Source: Chara braunii
Taxonomy: Eukaryota > Streptophyta > Charophyceae > Charales > Characeae
NCBI GenBank assembly: GCA_003427395.1
Contig: BFEA01000307.1
Coordinates: 1,160,029-1,189,340 of the forward strand
Reading direction: 5' to 3'
Length of the DNA: 29,312 nt
The translations under genes and the position numbers were made by a program. A model generated the notes under the pieces. It searched no databases and was not told where the DNA came from. It saw only the letters and a list, made by a program, of their open reading frames with translations. Each line of letters opens with the position of its first letter. Position 1 is the stretch's first letter. Positions 1 to 10,866 of the stretch are shown here, in pieces.

Positions 1-49
<49 letters not shown>
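1..49. repeat. (GA)n microsatellite
   Basis: Uninterrupted GA dinucleotide run at the window edge; its true length is unknown because the window starts inside it. Confidence 0.97.
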
Positions 50-51
<2 letters not shown>

Positions 52-734
52 CATTGAGACTTGGTGACTTTCGGGCTTCGCCCAGTTCAGTGACATTGCC
101 ATTTGACATTGTATGAGCAGCAACCTTGGGGATATTTCGGAGACTGGGTTCATCGGGCTATGGTGGCTGATCCTCCCTATCTCCCTCCCCCCTTCCTCCC
201 GTCTCCCTCCTTTTCATCCGCGGATGGTCCGGACTCAGTGCCCCTTCCATGATTGCCGCGCTGAGTCCACTCACACAGAGTGATGGTGAGTGCTGTCAGG
301 TCCTGTCATTGTCCCTGCTGAGTTTGGTTTTCAGTCTTCCGCTGTGCTATTTTTTAATTGTCTCGGAGAGGTCCATTTGAGTGCATTGGTGCTACTGTGT
401 GGTGACTTGCTGCTTATGCTGGGACTGCATTGCCGTATGAGTAGAAGGGTTGAGTAAATCGTTGATGGTGTTGGATCAGGGATTGTCGAGGAGGAGGTGA
501 TGGCGCCATGAAATTAAAACTCACATCATCTACTTCATTATCGTATCCATGATTCTTTTATCTCTCTTATATTTGTGTGATCTACTTGTGAAAGCCAAAG
601 CAAAGATGCATGACGGGCTCATTGCAGTACCCCAAAGAAAGCCAAAGTGAAGATAGGAAAAGGAAGGACTGTACAAGGAAAAAGGCAATGTAAATGGTTT
701 TTTATTGTGCTGCATGTTGCTTCCTATAAACTTA

Positions 735-843
735 CTATAAAGGTAAAGCTTTTTCAATTATTATGGATTTGCTCATCTTAGTGGTGCTTTGTTGTTTGCT
801 ATAGAGGTAAAGCTGTTTCAATTTGGATATGCTCATCTGGGTG
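735..843. repeat. imperfect direct repeat, period about 64 bp
   Basis: Two copies of about 45-50 bp (about 735-784 and 799-843) share AGGTAAAGCT, then TTTCAATT, then GCTCATCT. Function unknown. Confidence 0.75.
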
Positions 844-997
844 GAAATGGGGCGTTGTTGTCATGACAGTTTACAACACACAGCACTCTCATGTACATTC
901 CTTGGCAGTGTCCAAAATTTTGAGCATGCCAATTGTGCCGATTTTTCATGCTCATAGCTGTCTATTTGGGGACAAATAGTAGAAACATCAATAAAAA

Positions 998-1001
998 CTT
1001 T
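998..1001. repeat. target-site duplication CTTT, left copy
   Basis: CTTT directly abuts the left LTR and recurs at 10004-10007 directly after the right LTR, which fixes the element ends at 1002 and 10003. Confidence 0.7.
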
Positions 1002-1999
1002 TGCAATCAGACTCACTTTCTTTTCCACTTCGCATACATGCAAACAGATGGCGATTCACACTGGCGCAGGGCGCCCACACAAAGCTCAGAGATATGGAAA
1101 TCAAGAACGCAGTTCAGATGCAATTCACTTCAAAAGGCTATGGTGCAACAGCGCCTGTGCATCCCAACTCTCGTCACCACGTCCAACACCACTGTTCACA
1201 CGCACTCAACTCTTCTCAACTCTGGACCACCCTGAATACTCCCACACACACACACACTCAGACTGTCTTCATTTTACAACGGCTATGGCCGCTCTACCCC
1301 TACTGACTATGGCTACGATCTCGCTCTTCAGCCCACTTCGACTTCGGGCAACCTGCAGACCACCTTCGCACAAGACGCTGTAGCAGCGCTTCCGCACGGC
1401 TTACGCAGCAAATGAATGAATTGCTGGGCGCTGCTCTTGATTTATACTTCTGTTTGCCGCTGCTCTGCCCGTTTCCAGCAGTCCCTCGGTGCACACAGTC
1501 CCACACGGTACTTGCTGGACTGGACTGCGAATGACTGGGACTGGTACCGCTAACTGCCGGGGGTTGTACTGCCGACTCGACGCAGTCGCACTGCTGACTC
1601 GGTGCAGTTGGGCTTACCACTTGCCCACTTGCCTCTGGGTAAACGTGCGACACCTTCGAAAGGCCACTTCCGGACCTTTCGGAAGTCTGTGGACTTGGCC
1701 TTTCAAGTACTGTAGCAGCTACGATCTTGACCTTTCAGGACTGTAGCAGCCACGACCTTGACCTCTCAGAACACCTACAGCTACGACCTCTACAGAGCTG
1801 TGACCCCTACTCGACGGACCTACAGATCGAACCCCTACAACTACACAGACCTACGACAGACAACAACCAACTACCAAAACACAGGTCACGGGTTCAAACA
1901 CTCGGGGTTCAACTCGATACTGTACATGGGCAAGGTAAGGTCTGGGGATCGAACTCTAGGGCCCGCATCTGTGACTGCAGAAAGGTGAAAACCGTTTCA
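1002..1999 (-). repeat. 3' LTR of gypsy element A
   Basis: 998 bp, matching 9006-10003 along its whole length. On the + strand it begins TG and ends CA, the canonical inverted dinucleotides. The copy contains short CA runs and a TATA-like box at 1441-1446 (minus sense). Open frames inside it are chance frames shared with the other LTR. Confidence 0.93.
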
Positions 2000-2007
2000 C
2001 TCCCGCC
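2000..2007 (-). promoter_or_regulatory. possible polypurine tract
   Basis: Immediately upstream of the 3' LTR the minus strand reads GGCGGGAG. That is the expected place for the plus-strand primer, but it is short and interrupted by one C, so the call is positional. Confidence 0.35.
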
Positions 2008-2037
2008 GGCCTAAATTCAAGGTTCACCGAGAATACT

Positions 2038-5000
2038 TCAGTCTAAGGCAGGACCTTTACGCTTCTTATCTCTTTCGTAGGCTCGGACTATATTGGGAGC
2101 TGTCTCTAGAAGTTCAGTTCGCGTGAACCAGCGGTCGTCTTCTGGCTCTTGAAGGGCAAATCTGACTTTGTACTGTTTTTGTGGACGACCTCTACCTCCT
2201 GTCCTGAAGACGTTCTCACCTACTATACCATCAATGTCATATCATCCATCCATATTTGGAGGAATCATAGTTCTGAATGATGGAAACCGTTGACTTGTGA
2301 TGCAAGGCAACAACTTTGACGCATGGAACACTGGGTAGGTGTGGAGGTGTGCTGGAATCTCAATAGTGTAGGAGGGTCCATCCTCTCCGCCCTTGACGTC
2401 TAAGACTGGCCACGGTCCTCTATGCGCAGGCAACAACTTTTGTGAGATATTCTCCTCAGGAGCAAACTCAGACTTAGTCGCCTTCTTGAAACTGTGAGGG
2501 GCGACGGTGCTTATTGGCTTGCTCTATCATTCTGTGTTGGGCTTTCCTGAGGTTGTCAACAACGGTAGCTATCTCTTTTTCGTGCTGTATCGCAAACTCT
2601 TGTGTACCGGGCGGTAGCCTCTGAATCTGATCCCAGTTAAGTCCCTCAAACAGTCTGTGCGGTCTAAAGTACTTGTGCAGTTCGTTGGGAGTGCGACATG
2701 TAGATAAGTGCAGGCTATTACTGTATGCACTGGCTACCTTAGGAAGCATCTCATCCCAGTTGATCTGGTCGGGCCTAATGTACATCCTAAGAACTTGCTG
2801 CAGGAGCTTGTTCATCTGTTCAGTCTGGCCGTTAGTCTCGGGATGACGGCCAGATGACATCAACAACTTGGAACCATAGACTTTCATTACTTACTGCTAG
2901 TTTTGACTGGTGAACTTGGTATCTCTGTCACTAATTATCGACAACGGTATACCATGCTCACTGAACCAATGGTCAAAAAACTTCTGAACTACTAAATATG
3001 TGCGTGCCTCTGCAGGCAAAGGAACAAAAACTGCATACTTGCTAAACCTATCAACTATGACCATGGCTTGACTTTTGCCATGCCTACTCTTCACCTCAGC
3101 ATCCATAAAGTCAATGGACACAGAATCTTCGGGTCTGTCAGGAATAGGCAAGGGTCTGAGAAGACCAAGAGGGGCTCGCGTAGTAGTCTTATTTCTTTGA
3201 CAAACTTTACAACTATGTACATACTCTATGCAGTTGGCCTTCATTCCGGGCCAGATATACGCGCGCATGAGATTGGCTAGTGTCTTTTGCCAACCGAAAT
3301 GCATCTCTATGTCGTGGCATTCCCCTAAGATCAAACTACGGATCTCTTCACGGTTAGGAACGCACAGGCGATCAACTACATTAGTCTTCTCAAATAGCAA
3401 TCCATTAGTATTGCGGTAGTCTGGTTCGGACTTTGGACACTCCTTAACTCTCTTGAGGAGGTCACTATAGATAGAGTCTTGTGCATATGCTTCTCTAACT
3501 TTCTGCTGCAGGTCTCTCCCTATATCCAGATAGTGAACTATTGCCCCAAAGTAATCAACTTTCCTACTTAGAGCATCCACAACTACATTGTACTTCCCTT
3601 TAACTAGCTTAAGTTCAAAGTCATACTGATCTAACTCAGCGGCCCACCTAGTAAGCTTAGGTGTCATCTTGGCCTGCGTCTTCAACCACCTTAGTGTCTC
3701 GTGGTCTGAATAGACTTTGAAGTGCCTCCCAAGCAAGTAATGTTTCCAGTGCTCTAGTGGTTGCCTGAGAGCGTAGAGTTCCCTCTCGCAGATAGATGTT
3801 GCTACCTTCTCTGAAGGCATCCTAGCAGACATGAACTCTACGGGCCTATATCCATTGCCATCGTCTTGCTGTAAAACAACACCTATGTCGTACTAACTTG
3901 CGTCAGTGGTAACAACAAAAGGCAGGGACGGATCGACTACCTTAAGGACCGAATACTCTATCAAAGCCCGCTTTAGCTTCTTTAGGGCTAATGTACAGTC
4001 CTTGTCCCACTTCAAGATTGCTTATTTCTTTAGCAACCTGCGAAGGGGTGCAGCGATGGTGGAGAAGTTCCTAACAAACTTCCTAAAATAATTAGCTAGG
4101 CCTAAGAACGACCGCAACTCTGTTAGCGTGCGGGGCGTTGGCCAATCTCTTATCGCTGCAATCTTGCTATCTTTTGGTTTTATGCCATCTCCATCTAAGA
4201 CGTGGCCCAAGTACAAAACTTGTGTCTTGGCCCATTCGCACTTCTTTGCGTTGATCTTGAAGTTAGCCTCTCTGAGCTTCTCCAAGACCTGCCTCAGATG
4301 GCCCTCATGCTCCTGGAGGGTCTTGCTAAAAACTAGAATATCATCTAAATACACTACCACGAATCTGTCTAACCACGACCTAAACAAGTCATTCATACAG
4401 CGCTGGAATGTAGTTGGCGCATTGGTTAGTCCAAAGGGCATAACTATAAACTCGTAGTGCCCATATCCAGTTTGGAATGTTGTCTTATACTGATCATCTC
4501 GATGAACCTCTATCTGATGATAGTCAGACTTCAAATCTATCTTCGAGAAATACTTATAGCCCCGCACCCGATCCAACAGATCATCTATACGGGGCAGTGG
4601 TTCTGCATTCTTTACTGTGATAGCATTAAGACCCCTATAGTCTATACACATTATGAGCTCTCCCTCCTTCTTTGGGACAAAAAGAACAGGTGCTCCAAAT
4701 GGAGATGAACTGGGCCTAATCCAACCCTTTTCGAGGAGATCGTCCAGCTGCTTACGCAACTCCTCCCTTGGGGACATTCTATAAATGGCTCCCTTGGGAG
4801 TCCTACTGCCACGCTCTATCTCTATGCGATGCTAGATCGGTTGCGACACTACTCCTGTCGGCGACTTAGCTAAGTCTGTAAATTCCTCCAGCAGCTTGGA
4901 AATAGCAGGGTCTATGGGTCTCTCCTCCTTGGGCTCGGTGACCGGCCTAACATAGGCTATAAAAAGTTGCTCTTCTAACTGCTCCTTTACTAAACGCGCG

Positions 5001-5700
5001 AAAGCGGGAGCACTGAGGCAGCAATGTGCCAGAGAGTTGTCTACTCCTGACACATGAAACAGGCGAGCAGTCTTAACTTCACTTGTGGGACTAGGAAGCC
5101 TACACTCGTGCTCTATGAAATGGAGTGTGGCCCCTGCTGCCTCTCCCCAGTCCATTCCTAGGATTATATATCGAAAGGAAGGTTGTCTTCTACGAGGAGA
5201 GTCAGGAATGAAGAACTTTCTCCACCTTCCCATCTTTCTCTAGGCGAAAGTACGCCTGGACTCCCTCAACGTAATCCTCGAGTCACATAGTGCGATTGTT
5301 TGCGAGGATACTGACTATAGGGTCTTCTAACTTTTGGACTTCCAGATTCAGCTTCAACTTCTGCAGCGCTTTTCTACTGATATAGCTGCGGGTGGCCCCA
5401 CTATCTATAAGGGCCCCTACTCTACCTATGAAAATCTCTACATCTACTAAAACTAGGTGTCCTTTCGAATCCTTATTCATCTTGGCCCAGGCAGACATCC
5501 TCTCCTTCAACTCTTCAGCCACGCCTGTGAGGGAAGTACCTAGAGAGACTCTAACACAAGCAATTTTTGGACAACTATCTAGGTACTGGCCAGCAACCTC
5601 TGTCGTAGGCTCATGTGATTTGGGAGTTCCTCTGTGGTGCGCGCACTCTTCTCCACATGGCCTAGGGGTAAGGGTAGTTGCAACCCCTACCGGCGGTTGC
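2038..5700 (-). pseudogene. pol of gypsy element A (protease, RT, RNase H, integrase, chromodomain-like tail), inactivated
   Basis: In order on the minus strand: an aspartic protease with LIDSGAT near 5400; the protease-RT linker with ILGMDW; a reverse transcriptase (about 4022-4830) with FGLTNAP and the catalytic YLDD at 4340-4351; RNase H beginning at TDAS near 3900; an integrase with an HHCC zinc finger (HDIEMH, then CKVC); the DDE core (IDFMD, ISDRDTKF, HPETNGQTEQ); and a C-terminal part with YPVFHASKL followed by a chromodomain-like stretch ending at 2038. RT, RNase H and most of integrase share one frame, broken by stops at 4832, 4022, 3893, 2897 and 2891. Another stop lies at 2242. Frameshifts separate the protease from the linker (near 5200) and integrase from its tail (2440-2475). 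It would encode the replication and integration enzymes. The chromodomain-like tail suggests a chromovirus-type clade. Confidence 0.93.
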
Positions 5701-5743
5701 CTTTTGCTGCTTGTGCAACATACCTGGCTTCTCTATACTTTCG

Positions 5744-7625
5744 ACAATATTTAATTATGTGGCCAGGATCACCGCAGTAAATACATTGATCTTGGTCCAC
5801 ACGACGCTGCCATACGGACTGGTCCAAGCCCAGGTCTTCCCATGGCCTGCCCTGTGGCAAGCCAGGGTGCCATCCACCTCTTCTTGGAGGTGACCGGTAA
5901 GATCACGAGGGTTTGGCGGGGGACCTTAACCCTACCTCCCTCTTGGTGGTTTCCCCTGCCGCCAACCCCCTGAGCGCCCTGTCCTCGGCCACCTGAGGCC
6001 CAACACCCTTGGCCTTGGCCTCCTCCTCTTCCTTGCGGCCTCCCTCCAGCCGTGACAGCAGCGTAGGTCCTCCCCTGACCTCCACTACTGTCCTCCTCCT
6101 CTAGGCCCCACTCAATCTGGCTATACGGGACCTTGTCCATACCACCCTCATCCAAAGTAAGGATCAAATGATCCTTTTGGCCCTCACTTGACCTGAGATG
6201 GTACGGCCCTTCCACTTTTTGCCCTTGTCTTAGTCCTTGTGCCAGAAAGTGGAAACTGGCATGGATTGTGCCTCGAACAACACCACCTCTCTACTCAACG
6301 TATCATATGTTATGGTGGGTTGTCGGCTCTTTTTGAAGAAGTGCCCACGTAGGGGCTCTGGCATGGCATGATAGAAGAGATTGACCAACTGGGCCTCAAT
6401 GACCCCGTGGTTTGGGACGACCACAAGCTCATCCATAACGCCCTTGAGTGCCCTTGCACTCCATTGGCGTGAGTGGATAGTTTGCAGTTTGTCAGAGGCC
6501 CTGACGCCTCACGTGACATCTGCAAATCGCTCTCGGAGTAATCTAAAAAATTCAGGGGGAGGGGTAATTTTGGAGTAGGCTACCATATTATTTTCACACT
6601 GTGCAGCGCGAGCGACCTGGCGAAACTGGCGGCTTCATCCTTGAGGGCTTGGACTGCAATGAGGACTTGTTCCTCAACAACGATCTTTTGCAAATACACA
6701 TAGGTATTCACATTCGCCTCCCAATTATCAAAATTTTCTTCCTTCTTCTCACTGTAGGGTTCAGGAAATTTGATCTTCACGGGCTCTCTACGGGGGCGCA
6801 CCTCCTCTTCCTTAGGAGCAGCCAGCTTTGCGCCCTCAATGGCGCCTGCGCAGAACTTTTCAGTGCCCTCTATTCTTGCCTGCATTTCTGCACCTACGTG
6901 CAGCATCATCTCGCGTGCAAAATCCCTGAATCCCAAGCGAATGGAGTGTAACGCAATATCCGGGGCTCTAGCAAACTAATGTTGTTCGTCCCAGGCTCTA
7001 GCTAGGAGTTCTATGTTTCTTGAAATAACATCTAATTTTCCCTGTATATCTGCTTGCGCCTGAATCTCCTCCCTCCGCGCCTTTATCACCTCCAACTCCC
7101 TCGCCATCTTGCTCGCCTCATCCATCCTCCTCTTCTTCTCCCTAGTGAGACGCAACTTCCACTGTAACTTATAGTCTGGCGTCTCAAGGGGTCTTTTTCT
7201 CCCTCCCACTCCCTGATAATTGCTTCCTTCTCCTTCGGGGGAACATACAACATGGCTTCTTCTTCTTCTCCCATAGACAAATTTGCTACCCACTCATAAA
7301 CTTTTTTCTCCAACCACGATTCCTCCTTCGTGCCGCTGGGTTCCCGTTTATCACCCCTTCTGGTCAGGGGAACCTCCTTTTCTTCTTCTTCCCCCTCAAT
7401 CTCTTCCTCATCTACCGCTTTCATTTTCTCTTCCTACTCCCTCTTTAATCTCTCCATCTCCAACTTCTTTTTCACCGTCTGCTTCTGCAAGGCCAACTTC
7501 TTGGCCTGTCTGATCAACTCTTTCTTAGCTTCCTTCTCTCTTCTCTCTTTCAGTACAGCGACCGCTTGCTCTTCCTGAGCTTTGGTGTAAGGGGTGGTGC
7601 TCTTGCCTCTATGCGTGTCAACCAT
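5744..7625 (-). pseudogene. gag of gypsy element A, inactivated
   Basis: The start chosen is the ATG at 7625 (MVDTHRGKST). It sits in a strong plant-like context, ACCATGG, and the ATG at 7658 has none. The N-terminal third is very rich in charged residues (Lys, Glu, Arg) and probably coiled-coil. The middle has KFPEPYS, then FDNWEANVNTYV, typical of a retrotransposon capsid. The C-terminal part is Gly/Arg/Gln-rich and leads to a CCHC zinc knuckle, CX2CX4HX4C, at 5744-5785, the nucleocapsid signature. Lesions: in-frame TAG at 7434, frameshift near 7195 beside a T run, TAG at 6976, frameshift near 6595, a TGA near 6512 where CGA (Arg) is the easy ancestor, and a frameshift just before the knuckle. 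Confidence 0.85.
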
Positions 7626-8223
7626 GGTGAAAGACGTACAACCAAGATTCAGTTCCACTCCTCACGACTTAGACTCACACCCTTGACTGACTTAACTTAG
7701 GACAGACTCAATCTAAGGACCACAGAATCTTAGCAAGATCCTGTCAACTAGGGTCTCTAGCCTAGAACGACAACTAAGGCTGTCACTACAGGACTTACTG
7801 CTGATTAGGAGGCATTTAAGGATATCCCCCGTAACTCCTCAAGAATTATTTAACGTCGCAAACAGGACAACACGATCAGCAAGTCCTCTCAAGACCTAGA
7901 CAGCTTGTTGTGCAGCCCACAGCTCGGATTTTGGGCCTACTGTGCCACACCGAGCAGCCCGCCGGTCTGTACCGGTCCTTGGGAGGGTTCGTGTCCTCCG
8001 GGTCAGTCAAGTCGTTAGACGCAGCCTTTAGCCCTACTCAGCCCGTGTGGGTTTGGTCAACAAAGCTCTATGACCTCATTCACAGACCTCCTATCACCTG
8101 GACAGAAGAGACTCAATGCAAAAGAAGAGACAGACAGACTCAGCAAGTACCATGGGGTGAGTGCACATCCATAGGGCGAGGGAACAGGCTGAAGGCTTGG
8201 CGAGAATATACCACCTCCAGCTT

Positions 8224-8361
8224 GGTCAATTTCGTGGTCAACAGCCCCGGTCAATGCTGGTCAACGCTTGGTCAACTCATCGGTCTTGGTCAATGCCAGT
8301 CGACTCGCCGGTCAACTCTCCGGTCAAAGTCTTGGTCAACGTTGGTCAACCCCTTGGTCAA
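8224..8361 (-). promoter_or_regulatory. cluster of 11 TTGACC words (W-box-like)
   Basis: GGTCAA starts at 8224, 8236, 8249, 8259, 8270, 8288, 8310, 8322, 8334, 8344 and 8356. In the element's sense orientation each reads TTGACC, the W-box core bound by plant WRKY factors. Spacing is about 10-22 bp. Regulatory use is inference; it could equally be a decayed minisatellite. Confidence 0.5.
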
Positions 8362-8640
8362 CCCTCAATTTGGCTATGGCTGCTGGCCCCTTTCTTCCTC
8401 GCCAACCTCCATTATCCTCCTTCTCCCTCCTTCCTTCTTTCTCTTTCTTTCTCGCTTCACCCCGGCTATGGCTACCTTCACCTTCGTTGTCCCTCCTTCC
8501 TTCTCCCTAGCTATGACTTCTTCTCCTTCGTCTCTCCTCCCTTCTCCTTCGCCTCACCTTTCTCTTTCTTGAAAACCCTGCGTCCGAGCTCCGCGGCTAT
8601 GGCCGCTTCCTCCCTTGGTCCACACAACAATCTTGTATCG

Positions 8641-8643
<3 letters not shown>

Positions 8644-8702
<59 letters not shown>
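8644..8702. repeat. (CT)n microsatellite
   Basis: Pure CT run inside the leader of gypsy element A. It produces spurious Arg-Glu and Ser-Leu open frames. Confidence 0.97.
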
Positions 8703-8711
<9 letters not shown>

Positions 8712-8858
8712 GTTTTCTGTGCAGGTACACGACACCTCACTCCGCAGCGCAGCTACGGTGGACTTCCCTCCTTCAGTGCACCTCGACTATGGCGCCTATC
8801 CTAGCGCGCATCTCCTTCCCCGCTGGCAACGACGACGGCGCGTGGGGTAACAGGAACC

Positions 8859-8871
8859 GGCTCCGATACCA
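8859..8871 (-). promoter_or_regulatory. duplicated primer-binding site (internal copy)
   Basis: Same 13-base site as at 8992-9004, here preceded only by the 38-bp LTR fragment. If used, it would give truncated minus-strand DNA. Confidence 0.7.
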
Positions 8872-8991
8872 ATCCAATCAGACTCGCTTTCTTTTCCACT
8901 TCGCATACATGCACCTCGACTATGGCGCCTATCCTAGCGCGCATCTCCTTCCCCGCTGGCAACGACGACGGCGCGTGGGGTAACGGGAACC

Positions 8992-9004
8992 GGCTCCGAT
9001 ACCA
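8992..9004 (-). promoter_or_regulatory. primer-binding site of gypsy element A
   Basis: The minus strand reads TGGTATCGGAGCC one base after the LTR end. It complements a tRNA 3' end including CCA and differs by one base from the usual plant initiator-Met site TGGTATCAGAG. Confidence 0.88.
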
Positions 9005-9005
9005 A

Positions 9006-10003
9006 TCCAATCAGACTCGCTTTCTTTTCCACTGCGCATACATGCAAACAGATGGTGATTCACACTGGCGCAGGGCACCCACTGAAAGCTCAGAGATATG
9101 GAAATCAAGAACGCAGTTCGGATGCAATTCACTTCAAAAGGCTATGGCGCAACAGCGCCTGTACATCTCAACTCTCGTCACCACGTCCAACACCACTGTT
9201 CACACGCACTCAACTCTTCTCAACTCTGGACCACCCTGAATACTCCCACACACACACGCACTAAGACTGTCTTCCTTTTACAGCGGCTATGGGCGCTCTA
9301 GCCCTACTGACTATGGCTAGGATCTCGCTCTTCAGCCGACTTCGACTTCGGACAACCTGCAGACCACCTTTGCACTAGACGCTGTAGCAGCGCTTCCACA
9401 TGGCTTACGCAGCGAATGAATGAATTGCTGGGCGCTGCTCTTGATTTATACTTCTGTTTGCCGCTGGTCTGCCCCTTTCCAGCAGGCCCTTGGTGCACAC
9501 AGTCCCACACGGTACTTGCTGGACTGGACTGCGAATGACTGGGACTGGTACCGCTGACTGCCCGGGGTTGTACTGCCGACTCGATGCAGTTGCACTGCCG
9601 ACTCCGTGCAGTTGGGCTTACCACTTGCCCACTTGCCTCTGGCTAAACGTGAGACACCTTCGAAAGGCCACTTCCGGACCTTCCGGAAGTCTGTGGACTT
9701 GGCCTTTCGAGTACTGTAGCAGCTACGATCTTGACCTTTCAGGACTGTAGCAGCTATGACCTTGACCTCTCAGAACACCTACAGCTACGACCTCTACAGA
9801 GCTGTGACCTCTACTTGACAGACCTACAGATCGAACCCCTACAACTACACAGACCTACGACAGACAACAACCAACTACGAAAACACAGGTCACGGGTTCA
9901 AACACTCGGGGTTCAACTCGATACTGTACATGGGCAAGGTAAGGTCTGGGGATCAAACTCTAGGGCCCGCATCTGTGACTGCAGAAAGGTGAAAACTGTT
10001 TCG
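9006..10003 (-). repeat. 5' LTR of gypsy element A
   Basis: 998 bp, matching 1002-1999 at a constant 8004-bp offset. Both terminal dinucleotides have one substitution relative to the other copy (TC and CG instead of TG and CA on the + strand), which alone may block integration. This LTR would drive transcription leftward. Confidence 0.93.
9445..9450 (-). promoter_or_regulatory. TATA-like box in the 5' LTR
   Basis: The minus strand reads GTATAAATC here, conserved at 1441-1446 in the other LTR, about 555 bases into the LTR. This is a plausible core promoter for the element transcript; no other TATA-like word was sought systematically. Confidence 0.5.
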
Positions 10004-10007
10004 CTTT
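10004..10007. repeat. target-site duplication CTTT, right copy
   Basis: Matches 998-1001. A 4-bp duplication is slightly shorter than the 5 bp usual for gypsy elements. Confidence 0.7.
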
Positions 10008-10140
10008 GTGGATTGAGACAAAATTCCGGTGGCAAAAAGCCGCAAAAGTACACCTATTTCTTATGCCTGCTAGAGGGAGTAGGTCCACGACTCTTTTGCT
10101 CACTGCTTCAGGCTCAAGAAAGTCAAATAGGTGTGTGGAT

Positions 10141-10263
10141 TTTTTTTTATACGTATTTTACTATTTTTGGAATTATTTCTGCTCGTTTTGATTGCATATG
10201 GACTCGAACTCGCATCTGCATTTCAACAGTTCATTCAGTGTGCCAGCTGAGCAAGGCCCATTG
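10141..10263 (-). mobile_element. tRNA-derived SINE candidate
   Basis: The minus strand has an A-box-like TTGCTCAGCTGG (10243-10254) and a B-box-like AGTTCGAGTCC (10200-10210) 32 bases apart, the spacing of a tRNA gene promoter. About 50 bases further on comes a run of nine A. The arms do not pair well enough for a working tRNA, so a short SINE or tRNA pseudogene is likelier. Confidence 0.45.
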
Positions 10264-10388
10264 ATGTGTGGTGGATTATTTGCTTCGGGTAGGTGTAAAC
10301 TAGTGATGTTGCATTCATTGCGTGGGTTATACTTACAGTTAATGGAAAACTAATCCTGGGAAATTGTTGGCTCGGTGGTCATTGCCAG

Positions 10389-10484
10389 GTGGAAGAATCA
10401 CACAGCAATGATGTAAACAGTGTAAGCTATGGTGACGACACACCACACATAATTTACTCAGGTGGTGATGATTCGCTTGTAAAG
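10389..10484 (+). CDS. exon of a LEC14B/DCAF11-like WD40 gene
   Basis: 96 bases, 32 codons, phase 0. It is bounded by CAG at 10386-10388 and GTACG from 10485. The peptide contains HSNDVNSVSYGDD, then IIYSGGDDSLVK, which is half of a WD40 blade. It reads straight on into the exon at 20374. Members of this family (plant LEC14B, animal DCAF11) act as substrate receptors on DDB1-CUL4 ubiquitin ligases; that role is known of the family, not shown here. The upstream reading frame has no WD40 similarity, so an intron precedes it, although the pyrimidine tract before this acceptor is weak. Upstream exons were not found in the window. No other gene here looks like host coding DNA. Confidence 0.78.
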
Positions 10485-10679
10485 GTACGCCAGCTGGATT
10501 AACTTATGTTCAGTTGCAACGAAGCTGTTTCAGTATGTGCTATTTTATGTTCAGCGCGAACACTGGGTGAGACGATTGCAGGCAGTCTCACAGCGTTGTG
10601 CCCTCTCTATGACATCATAGGGGCAGCAGAAGCCAAGGAAAGACGGAAACGGACAAGATAAAGAAAACACATTTGGGCA

Positions 10680-10713
10680 GATGCGTCTGGTTGTTATAGC
10701 AACCAGATGCATC
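10680..10713. repeat. 14-bp hairpin in the intron
   Basis: 10680-10693 and 10700-10713 pair at 13 of 14 positions (the last is a G-T type mismatch) with a 6-base loop. Around it, GGCAGCAGAAGCCAA occurs twice (near 10621 and 10793). No gene is visible in 10485-10866. Confidence 0.7.
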
Positions 10714-10866
10714 CACTGAAAAATGAGACATGGAAGACAGAACATCAGGACAATTCCTCATGTCCTTTCTCCTCTGCCCCTGACATTATCACGGCAGCAG
10801 AAGCCAAAGAGAGCTAGAACAACAAGTACATGAATCTAGTGCAGTTGATGGCTAGATGCATTAATG

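Larger units (their letters stand above)
50..1001. other. non-coding stretch, no gene recognised
   Basis: No open frame here resembles a known protein. The left part is mixed composition with CT-rich tracts near 175-215; the part after 500 is AT-rich. It ends at the target site of the gypsy element. It may be an upstream intron of the WD40 gene whose exons lie further right, but no exon was found here. Confidence 0.6.
7660..8858 (-). other. 5' leader of gypsy element A
   Basis: About 1.2 kb between primer site and gag with no long meaningful frame. It contains a cluster of GGTCAA/TTGACC words, a CT microsatellite, a pyrimidine-rich tract (8380-8580) and one arm of the 133-bp duplication. Long leaders are common in gypsy elements; open frames here are low-complexity artefacts. 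Confidence 0.75.
8779..9044 (-). repeat. 133-bp tandem duplication spanning the LTR/primer-site junction
   Basis: 8779-8911 and 8912-9044 are almost identical; I see two mismatches. Each copy holds about 90 bp of leader, the primer site and the last 38 bp of the LTR. The element therefore carries two primer sites, but only the copy at 8992-9004 abuts the full LTR. Confidence 0.95.
1002..10003 (-). mobile_element. complete, inactivated Ty3/gypsy LTR retrotransposon (family A)
   Basis: A 9002-bp element on the minus strand. Its order is 5' LTR (9006-10003), primer site (8992-9004), long leader, gag with CCHC knuckle, protease, reverse transcriptase, RNase H, integrase, chromodomain-like tail and 3' LTR (1002-1999). 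The RT-RNase H-integrase order defines Ty3/gypsy (Metaviridae-like). The two LTRs keep a constant 8004-bp offset, so there is no net indel between them. By eye they differ at about 45-50 of 998 positions, roughly 5 percent, which implies an old insertion. Every coding block carries stops or frameshifts, so it cannot move by itself. It sits antisense to the WD40 host gene, probably in or upstream of its introns. Confidence 0.95.

Noticed and set aside
8511-8735. Arg-Glu repeat protein on the minus strand
   Set aside because: Translation of the CT microsatellite in the element leader.
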